DNA of 5,440 nucleotides. Origin: Spirochaetaceae bacterium. Its GTDB lineage: Bacteria; Spirochaetota; Spirochaetia; Treponematales; Breznakiellaceae. Position numbers and translations under genes: made by a program. How positions within the stretch are numbered: position 1 is the stretch's first letter; the number at the start of each line of letters is the position of its first letter. The stretch spans positions 1-5,440 of the forward strand of contig JAISCK010000044.1 in NCBI GenBank assembly GCA_031265635.1. Direction: 5' to 3'. Below, in pieces: positions 1 to 5,440 of this stretch. The notes beneath the pieces are model-generated. The model did no database searches. It was not told the origin of the DNA and saw nothing but the letters and a program-made list of their open reading frames with translations.

Positions 1-722
1 TTTTGGGATTTGTATTCTTTAAGGGGGAGCTGGTCGAGGTAGGCTTCGAGGACTTCCTGTTCCTGGTCTTTGAACGAGGCGAATTCAAGGGAGATGTTCC
101 GCCCGGTGCGCGTAACGCGGCAGACGGGGGCGAGGACGGTGTCGCCGGCGAGGAGGGAACATTCGGGGATGCTCATGGAAGGGGCGATGTTTTCAAGCAG
201 GCCGGGCTGGTCGGGCCTGAACGAAAGGCCCGTGTTGGAAATGGTCTGTATGGTTCCGGTGATGAATTTGCGGTTTTCGGGATTAAGAAAGAGGAATTCC
301 ATGCGGGTCCATTCTTCGGGGCGGAAACGGCGGGCCCGGCGCTTTTCGTCCACCGAAATATAGCGGCTCAGTATGCCCTGGAGGCGGTCCATTTCTATGG
401 GGTCAAGGGTTTCTGACACCATGCCGCTTACGCCGAGGAACGATGCCTTTGAGGTTTCTTCCAGGGGAAAGCTCACCCCCCTGAGCAGTATGATGGGGGT
501 GGCTTCCTTGGAACGGGAGGAGCGGACAAACTGAACGAGGATTTTCCAGTGCCTGGGGAAGTCTTCGGCGCTGATGATGATGCCTACCGGGTCAATTTCA
601 TCTATATTATCCATCGCCTTAAGTACATGGCGGTAGCGTATAAGCTCAAAGCCAAGGGGTTTGATGTACATTGCGATGAGGTTGTACGCTTCATCAGAAC
701 CGAAAATAAGTAAGAGTTTCAT
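1..722 (-). CDS. Pseudo-receiver + PilZ domain protein (partial, C-terminus off the left edge)
   Basis: Not listed as a complete reading frame because it has no stop in the window; 240 codons are visible from ATG 722-720. Residues 1-120 alternate hydrophobic strands and helices like a CheY-type receiver (LLLIFGSD, VGIIISAED, TPIILLRG, SGMVSETL). The usual phospho-acceptor Asp after strand 3 appears to be replaced by Ser51, and the strand-5 Lys is not obvious, so it is probably a non-phosphorylated pseudo-receiver. Residues 126-225 fit a PilZ domain: the RxxxR element is RRARR (128-132), and the second element is TISNTG (160-165), with Ser and Gly kept but Thr in place of the usual Asp/Asn. 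PilZ domains bind cyclic di-GMP and pass the signal to motility, envelope or secretion partners; binding here is inferred. The protein has no signal peptide, so it is probably cytoplasmic. The ATG overlaps the stop of the upstream gene, and an AGGA lies 5 nt before it. The precise target is unknown. Confidence 0.8.
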   Translation of the reverse strand, partial: MKLLLIFGSDEAYNLIAMYIKPLGFELIRYRHVLKAMDNIDEIDPVGIIISAEDFPRHWKILVQFVRSSRSKEATPIILLRGVSFPLEETSKASFLGVSGMVSETLDPIEMDRLQGILSRYISVDEKRRARRFRPEEWTRMEFLFLNPENRKFITGTIQTISNTGLSFRPDQPGLLENIAPSMSIPECSLLAGDTVLAPVCRVTRTGRNISLEFASFKDQEQEVLEAYLDQLPLKEYKSQ

Positions 723-731
723 TCTGTTCCT
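719..731 (-). promoter_or_regulatory. ATGA stop/start overlap with internal ribosome-binding site
   Basis: The TGA stop of the exported-protein gene (721-719) and the ATG of the PilZ gene (722-720) share bases as ATGA. An AGGA (728-731 on the plus strand as TCCT) sits 5 nt before the ATG, inside the end of the upstream gene. This is a classic arrangement for translational coupling, so the two proteins are probably made together from one mRNA. Confidence 0.8.
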
Positions 732-1684
732 AAATTGAGTACTGTATAGTCGCTTACGGTCCATATATCATCCCGGCGGCGGAGATGATAGGTGTATTCC
801 TTACGTTCAGTATAGGTTCCGACGCGGAATTTTTCCACTACCGTTACGGTTCCTTCTTCCGCGCCGTAGACAGTGCGGGTAACGGCGAATTCGGAGGGAA
901 TGGTCGCTATGTCCCCGTCCACCACGGCGCTTTGCAGTTCTCCCCGGTAACGGTCAAGCATGCGCTGCCTGCCTTCCTCGGATTCGGCGAGCCACTGGCG
1001 GCGGCGGGCGCTGTCCCGGGAAATCATTGATTCAAGATCAAGGTACAGGAAGAATTTTTCCCACTGGCCTTTCTGCCTGGCGGTGAGGAGGTATTCAATT
1101 ACCTGGTCCGGGGGCAGATGTTCCCGTACCAGGATGGCGTTGGTATCCGCGTCAAGGACCAGGGGTATACTTCCGTCTTCCGAAAGGGGAACGGGTCTCA
1201 GGTTAAGGCTGAGCCGGTTTGATTCCAGAGCGTCCGGGGAAAGATCCGTCCGGGCGTTTCTCATGAGTTCGGGGTAGAGCCTGGCCTGTACTATAAAGGA
1301 GCCGCTCTGGTTGAGCATCCCGTAATCCCTGAGGTCCTCGACAAAGGAAAAGGATTCGCCGGGTTCCACGGAGACTTCCCTGAAAAAAACCTGGCTGTTC
1401 AGGGTGCGCCTGCGTATCAGAGAGTCTGTGGCGTCTACCGCCCGGTTTGTCAGGGTTTTTATGTCAAAATCAACGGAAAAAGCCCGTTCTTCGGCAAGTT
1501 TGAACCGGTAGGTTGAAGTTCCCCGGTTGCTTATGGTGAGCTGAACCAGTATGGGGTCCCTTTCAACATAGTAAATTCTCTTGTCAAAGTAGCGTATGTT
1601 TATATCCACTGATTCGGCGGCGCTTACGCTGCCGAGAACAGGGAACCATACTAGAAAAAAAAGCATAAATTTAGTATGTTTCAC
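719..1684 (-). CDS. Exported protein with Ig-like and NTF2-like domains, function unknown
   Basis: A protein of about 321 aa. I chose GTG 1684-1682 as start because GGAG lies 7 nt upstream; the longer frame opens with TTG at 1702 and has a poorer ribosome-binding site, and an in-frame ATG at 1666 is also possible. From the GTG, the N-terminus is VKHTK, a hydrophobic core (FMLFFLVWFPVLG), then SVSA-AES, a type I signal peptide probably cleaved near residue 22; there is no lipobox Cys. Residues about 24-165 are beta-rich, with a TISNRG strand and a PGESFSF..DL segment that recall the Ig-like BsuPI/protease-inhibitor fold. Residues about 192-318 (PDQVIEYLLTARQKGQWEKFF, ending in a DDIWTVSDYTVLNLG strand) resemble an NTF2-like or DUF4878-type domain, which often binds small ligands or proteins in the periplasm. 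Both fold calls are from pattern only. It is first in a two-gene unit with the PilZ gene. I do not recognise a specific family name or function. Confidence 0.8.
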   Translation of the reverse strand: MKHTKFMLFFLVWFPVLGSVSAAESVDINIRYFDKRIYYVERDPILVQLTISNRGTSTYRFKLAEERAFSVDFDIKTLTNRAVDATDSLIRRRTLNSQVFFREVSVEPGESFSFVEDLRDYGMLNQSGSFIVQARLYPELMRNARTDLSPDALESNRLSLNLRPVPLSEDGSIPLVLDADTNAILVREHLPPDQVIEYLLTARQKGQWEKFFLYLDLESMISRDSARRRQWLAESEEGRQRMLDRYRGELQSAVVDGDIATIPSEFAVTRTVYGAEEGTVTVVEKFRVGTYTERKEYTYHLRRRDDIWTVSDYTVLNLGTE

Positions 1685-1691
1685 TATGGAA

Positions 1692-1695
1692 CTCC
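1692..1695 (-). promoter_or_regulatory. Shine-Dalgarno GGAG deciding the GTG start of the exported-protein gene
   Basis: GGAG on the minus strand (CTCC on the plus strand) ends 7 nt before the GTG at 1684. No comparable site precedes the TTG at 1702. This spacing, and the compact signal peptide it gives, are the reasons for preferring the GTG start. Confidence 0.6.
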
Positions 1696-1739
1696 GTTTC
1701 AAAGCCCGGTTACAGCCTGGGGCTCTTTTAAATTTGAAC

Positions 1740-1770
1740 GCTCCGGGAACCAGGGCGGGGTTTCCGGAGC
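1740..1770. repeat. 11-bp inverted repeat with 9-nt loop in the divergent intergenic region
   Basis: The left arm GCTCCGGGAAC (1740-1750) pairs with the right arm GTTTCCGGAGC (1760-1770) around the loop 1751-1759. Ten pairs are Watson-Crick and one is G-T. No T-run follows in either direction, so it is not a typical intrinsic terminator. It sits where the -35 region of the mfd promoter would fall, which fits an operator, or a leader hairpin in a leftward transcript. The role is inferred. Confidence 0.65.
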
Positions 1771-1775
1771 TTCCC

Positions 1776-1785
1776 TATATATAAT
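1776..1785 (+). promoter_or_regulatory. Putative -10 element (TATAAT) of the mfd promoter
   Basis: TATATATAAT ends in a perfect sigma-70-type TATAAT at 1780-1785. No good -35 hexamer is seen at the usual 16-18 bp spacing; that position falls on GGGGTT and the right arm of the inverted repeat. Transcription would begin near 1791-1792, leaving about 6 nt of leader before the mfd ATG. The same AT-rich box reads ATTATATATA on the minus strand and could also serve the leftward genes, giving them a leader of roughly 85 nt. Confidence 0.5.
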
Positions 1786-1797
1786 CGGTAACTTTAT

Positions 1798-4700
1798 ATG
1801 AACACCTTATTATTTCCCGCGGCATTGGACAAAATCACCGGTTCCGCCCAGGTCAGGGCGGTGGAAGAAGCCTATGCGGCCTCCCGTTTTCCCCTTGAGA
1901 TTGAAGGCGCCGAGGGCGCCCTCCGCGCCATGCTCACCGTGCTGCTGTACAAAAAGCGGCCGGCCCTGATTGTCGTTGTAACTCCCACGGACCGCGAGGC
2001 GGAGGATTTGTGCGTGGACCTGGCGGGTTTTTCCGTTCCGGTACTCCGTTTTCCCTGGTGGGGAACCATGCCTTACCGGGAAATGGCCCCCCTGTCGGCG
2101 GTGTTCGGCGAGCGGAGCGCCGCGTTAAGCCATATTCTGGAAGGCGGGAAGGGCATCGCGGTTCTTTCCCAGCGGGCCTTTCTTACCCCCCTGCCGCCGC
2201 CTGAGTACTTTAAGAGCCTCCTTTACACCCTTGAGGAAGGCGGCGCCATTGACACGGGGGCCCTGGCCGCCAGGCTTGTTTCGCTCGGCTATACCAGGGT
2301 CCCCAAGGTTCAGGTTCCCGGCGAATTCGCCCTCAGGGGGGAAGTGTGTGATGTGTTTATGGGCGGCGACGAAAGGGCTTTCCGCCTTCTTTTTGATTAC
2401 GACAGGCTTGAATCAATAAAGGCTTTTGATCCCATAGACCAGAGCGGGCAGGAAAGGCTTACAAAGCTCACCATACGCCCCCTCAAGGAACTCATCTGGT
2501 CAGACGGGCGTATTGAGGCGCTGGAAAAAAACCTCGCTTCGTTTGAGGAATTTTCCCGTGGCTGCGGGCCCATCCTTGAAGAACTCATAGAACGGCGGGC
2601 AATGCCGGGGGAGGAACTTTTTTTCCCCCTTGCCTTTGACAGTTCCGCCCGGCCCGGCGGTATGCCCGCGACCATACTCGATTATATGGGCGGCGATTCG
2701 GTCCTTGTGTTTATGGAACGGGAAAGGCTTGAAAACGCCCAGAGCGCCCTGCGGAAGGAATACGAAAGCCTCTACATCAGGGCGCGCCGGGGCTTTTCCC
2801 CCGCGCCGGAACAAGGCCCCAAGGACCGCAGGGACAAGGGCGGCAAAGACAAGGGCCGGGACAAGGGCGGCAGGGACAGGGGCAACGGAGACAAAGGCGG
2901 CAAAGGCAAAGATAAGAGCCGGGACAAAGGTAAAGACAAAGGCGACAAAGGTAAAGGTAAAGACAAAGGCGGCAGGGGCGCTCCGGCAGAGCCTAGGGGC
3001 GGAGTGAGTCCCAGGGAGGTGCCCGCGCCTTCCCGCATACTTCTTGACTTTGCGGGCCTTGCCGCTCTTGCCGGCAAAAAAACCGTCTCCTTTATGGACA
3101 TGAAAGAAAAGCCCGCTCCCGGCGTGCTGCGCCTTGCCCTGTCCTGCGATTCGGCAAGGAGCTTTTTCGGAAACATCAACTATCTAAAAGAAGAATTCTC
3201 TTCCCTGTCGCGCCAGGGCTGGAAGCTTCTTGTGGCCGCCGAGTCCGACGCCCAGGCCCTGAGACTCCTTGAACTTCTCAAAGATATTCCATCGCTTGAT
3301 GTCATTACCCTGCCCCTGAGCGCCGGCTTTGCCCTGCCCGACATCAAGCTCATGGTCGTTCAGGAAAATGAAATCTTTGGCCGGAGAAAGCGCCCCCTCC
3401 GCTCGCTGAAAACAGTCCGCAGCGCCGTCATCGATACCTTTGTGGAGCTTAATCCCGGCGATTATGTGGTTCATGTAAACTACGGCATAGGCTTTTTTAA
3501 GGGCATCGAGCGGGTGAAGGCCCTGGGCCATGAACGGGATTATGTGAAGCTCCAATATTCAGGCGAAGAGACTGTCTTTGTTCCCATAGAACAGGTCAAC
3601 CTGGTTCAGCGTTATATAGGCAGCGAAGGCGGCGCGCCGCGCCTTGACAAACTTGGTTCAAAAAACTGGGAAAACCGCAAGGGCAGGGTCAAGCAGTCTG
3701 TTGAAGAAACAGCGGAAAAACTTCTCAGCCTGTATTCAAAACGCAAGGCGTCAACAGGCTTTGCCTTTCCCCATGACACCGAATGGCAGACTATGTTTGA
3801 AGCCGCCTTTCCCTTTGACGAAACCCCGGATCAGCTTCGCTGTGTTGAAGAGATAAAAGAAGATATGGAAAGCCCCCATCCCATGGACAGGCTGGTCTGC
3901 GGAGATGTCGGCTACGGCAAAACCGAAGTAGCGGTACGGGCCTGCTTTAAAGCCGTCATGGGAGGCAAGCAGGTCGCCTTTCTCGCCCCTACTACCATAC
4001 TGGCCGAACAGCATTACGAGAATTTCCAGGAACGCTTTAAGCAGTTCCCGGTTACGCTGGGTATGCTCTCGCGCTTTGTGGACCGCTCCACAACAAGAAA
4101 GACCCTGGAGGCGGCAGGTTCCGGCGCCGTTGACATACTGGTGGGAACCCACCGCATCATACAGAAGGACGTGCGCTTTAAGGACCTGGGTCTCATGATC
4201 ATAGACGAAGAGCAGCGCTTCGGCGTCAAAGACAAGGAGAGGCTCAAGGAACTTAAAACCAATGTGGACTGCCTTTCCCTTTCCGCCACGCCCATACCCC
4301 GCACCCTTCACATGAGCCTCCTTAAAATACGGGACATGAGTCTCCTTGCCACGGCGCCCCGGAACCGGCATCCCATAGAGACCATAATAGGAGAATATAA
4401 TGAAGAAGAACTGGCCGCCGCCATACGGCGCGAGGTTGAGCGGGGCGGGCAGATATTTTTTCTTCACAACCGCGTGGAAACCCTTGACAAGACCCGCATG
4501 AAGATTGAGCACCTGGTCCCCGAAATGCTTGTCGAAACCGCCCACGGGCAGATGGACAGCCGGGATCTTGAAGACGTGATGCACCGCTTCATACACGGCG
4601 GCTTTCATGTGCTGGTATCGACAACCATCATTGAGAACGGCATAGACATCCCCAACGTAAACACCATCATCATAGACCGCTCCGATATGTACGGCGTTTC

Positions 4701-5440
4701 CCAGCTTTACCAGCTCAGGGGCAGGGTAGGCCGGTCCGACCGGGTGGCCTACGCCTATCTGTTCTATCCAAAAGACCAGCCCCTGACCGAACTTGCCATG
4801 AAGCGGCTTGCGGTTATTTCCGATTTTACCGAATTGGGATCGGGCTTTAAGGTAGCCATGAAGGACATGGAAATACGGGGTGCGGGAAACCTCCTGGGCA
4901 GGGAACAGTCCGGGGACATTTACTCCGTGGGCTTTGACCTCTATGTACGCCTCCTTGACGAAGCCATACAGCGCCTCGCCGACGAACACTACCAGGCGCC
5001 GGCAGAAACCCGTTTGGAACTCGAATATTCAGGCTTCATACCTGATTCCTATATTGATTCGGTCCAGGAAAAAATGGAAGTCTACAAGAAGATAGCGTCC
5101 ATTACCAGCAAGGACGAGCTTGAGCGGGTGTATGCCGAACTTCTCGACCGCTTCGGCCCCCTGCCCGACGAAGCGGCCTCGCTCCTTGCCCTCTCCGAGA
5201 TACGCATCATCTGCCGGGAAATCGCGGTGGTATCCCTCAAGGAAAGGGACAGCATAGTACAGATTGAATTCGGCAAGGTCTCAAAAGTCAAGATAGACCG
5301 GCTTGTCAGGCTCATGCAGGAATCCTCAGGCAAGGTAAAACTTGACCCCCGGCGGCCCAATATCCTCATGCTCAACACGGGAAACATCGGCCTCAAGGAA
5401 AAAAGCGAGTTTATCAGGGAAAAACTTGCCGCCCTGAGCT
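1798..5440 (+). CDS. mfd: Transcription-repair coupling factor Mfd (partial, last residues off the right edge)
   Basis: A DNA translocase that binds RNA polymerase stalled at lesions, pushes it off and recruits UvrA to start nucleotide-excision repair. The visible 1214 residues align by eye with E. coli Mfd (1148 aa) to near its end. Order: UvrB-like module 1 to about 430; RNA-polymerase-interacting domain about 553-610 (PGDYVVHVNYGIG); Q-motif FPFDETPDQ 671-679; Walker A GDVGYGKT 702-709; motif Ia APTTILAEQ 730-738; DEEQ box 803-806; SAT 829-831; motif V TTIIENGIDIP 942-952; motif VI QLRGRVGR 972-979; TRG region EIRGAGNLLG 1025-1034; autoinhibitory D7-like domain from about 1079. Start: ATG 1798 has an in-frame TAA three codons upstream and gives the expected N-terminus; the next ATG is 1930. 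There is no Shine-Dalgarno sequence. The unusual length comes from a Lys/Asp/Arg/Gly insert at 342-394. All ATPase motifs are intact, so activity is expected. Confidence 0.97.
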   Translation, partial: MNTLLFPAALDKITGSAQVRAVEEAYAASRFPLEIEGAEGALRAMLTVLLYKKRPALIVVVTPTDREAEDLCVDLAGFSVPVLRFPWWGTMPYREMAPLSAVFGERSAALSHILEGGKGIAVLSQRAFLTPLPPPEYFKSLLYTLEEGGAIDTGALAARLVSLGYTRVPKVQVPGEFALRGEVCDVFMGGDERAFRLLFDYDRLESIKAFDPIDQSGQERLTKLTIRPLKELIWSDGRIEALEKNLASFEEFSRGCGPILEELIERRAMPGEELFFPLAFDSSARPGGMPATILDYMGGDSVLVFMERERLENAQSALRKEYESLYIRARRGFSPAPEQGPKDRRDKGGKDKGRDKGGRDRGNGDKGGKGKDKSRDKGKDKGDKGKGKDKGGRGAPAEPRGGVSPREVPAPSRILLDFAGLAALAGKKTVSFMDMKEKPAPGVLRLALSCDSARSFFGNINYLKEEFSSLSRQGWKLLVAAESDAQALRLLELLKDIPSLDVITLPLSAGFALPDIKLMVVQENEIFGRRKRPLRSLKTVRSAVIDTFVELNPGDYVVHVNYGIGFFKGIERVKALGHERDYVKLQYSGEETVFVPIEQVNLVQRYIGSEGGAPRLDKLGSKNWENRKGRVKQSVEETAEKLLSLYSKRKASTGFAFPHDTEWQTMFEAAFPFDETPDQLRCVEEIKEDMESPHPMDRLVCGDVGYGKTEVAVRACFKAVMGGKQVAFLAPTTILAEQHYENFQERFKQFPVTLGMLSRFVDRSTTRKTLEAAGSGAVDILVGTHRIIQKDVRFKDLGLMIIDEEQRFGVKDKERLKELKTNVDCLSLSATPIPRTLHMSLLKIRDMSLLATAPRNRHPIETIIGEYNEEELAAAIRREVERGGQIFFLHNRVETLDKTRMKIEHLVPEMLVETAHGQMDSRDLEDVMHRFIHGGFHVLVSTTIIENGIDIPNVNTIIIDRSDMYGVSQLYQLRGRVGRSDRVAYAYLFYPKDQPLTELAMKRLAVISDFTELGSGFKVAMKDMEIRGAGNLLGREQSGDIYSVGFDLYVRLLDEAIQRLADEHYQAPAETRLELEYSGFIPDSYIDSVQEKMEVYKKIASITSKDELERVYAELLDRFGPLPDEAASLLALSEIRIICREIAVVSLKERDSIVQIEFGKVSKVKIDRLVRLMQESSGKVKLDPRRPNILMLNTGNIGLKEKSEFIREKLAALS
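2821..2979 (+). repeat. Low-complexity DKG-type repeat insert within Mfd
   Basis: It encodes residues 342-394 of Mfd: by count 17 Gly, 16 Lys, 11 Asp, 7 Arg, 1 Asn and 1 Ser, a net charge of about +12. The core unit is DKG or DKGG(K/R)D. At DNA level, a 15-nt copy at 2831-2845 recurs exactly at 2858-2872, and a 16-nt copy at 2929-2944 recurs exactly at 2956-2971, both 27 nt apart. It follows IRARRGFSPAPEQGP and precedes a Pro-rich run leading into SRILLDF (412-418). By eye, E. coli Mfd has only a short loop here in the D1b part of the UvrB-like module. It is in frame and should be translated as a disordered, basic loop. Confidence 0.9.

Noticed and set aside
3..416. Plus-strand frame of 137 codons at the left edge
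   Set aside because: It is antisense to the PilZ gene, which has recognisable motifs, a ribosome-binding site and a coupled start.
1703..1724. Short inverted repeat AGCCC/GGGCT followed by CTTTT
   Set aside because: It has only a 5-bp stem with a 12-nt loop and a broken T-run. There is no rightward gene ending upstream that would need a terminator here.
2630..3007. Plus-strand frame with Lys/Thr/Ala repeats
   Set aside because: It is the +1-type frame shadow of the mfd repeat tract. The mfd frame continues unbroken on both sides, so no frameshift or nested gene is needed.
2772..3179. Minus-strand frame with striking Pro-Leu-Ser repeats
   Set aside because: This is the reverse reading of the Lys/Asp/Gly repeat tract in mfd. 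The repeats are explained by the sense strand.
3751..4989. 412-codon open frame on the minus strand
   Set aside because: It lies entirely antisense to the helicase core of mfd, whose motifs are intact and in order. The minus-strand product resembles no family I know and is rich in Gly/His/Val, as expected for a shadow of a GC-rich gene.

Overview
The window holds three genes around one divergent intergenic region. Two leftward genes fill bases 1-1684. One rightward gene, mfd, runs from 1798 off the right edge. Base composition is moderately GC-rich. The protein style (a Mfd with a DEEQ helicase box, and a pseudo-receiver/PilZ protein paired with a small exported protein) is compatible with a free-living or gut-associated spirochaete of the Treponema group. 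That placement is an impression from sequence style and was not tested.

Left part, minus strand, read right to left: first an exported protein of about 321 aa with a signal peptide, an Ig-like beta-rich domain and an NTF2-like C-terminal domain. Its stop codon overlaps the ATG of the next gene in an ATGA junction. That next gene encodes a degenerate receiver-like domain followed by a PilZ (c-di-GMP-binding) domain and is cut by the left edge. The overlap makes the two a translationally coupled pair.

Middle, about 1685-1797: a short divergent intergenic region. It carries a perfect TATAAT box, an 11-bp inverted repeat with a 9-nt loop just upstream of that box, and the ribosome-binding site of the exported-protein gene. 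The mfd start codon lies only about 12 nt after the TATAAT and has no Shine-Dalgarno sequence.

Right part, plus strand: mfd, the transcription-repair coupling factor, with 1214 codons visible and only the last few probably missing. All helicase motifs are intact. Its unusual part is a 53-residue stretch made almost only of Lys, Asp, Arg and Gly. It sits inside the N-terminal UvrB-like module and is encoded by degenerate repeats in a stretch almost free of T on the coding strand.

Functionally, mfd clears stalled RNA polymerase and recruits UvrA. The leftward pair looks like a cell-envelope/second-messenger unit with no evident link to repair beyond the shared upstream region. I found no mobile element, CRISPR array, tRNA or rRNA. 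The best candidate for something not previously described is the charged repeat insert in Mfd.
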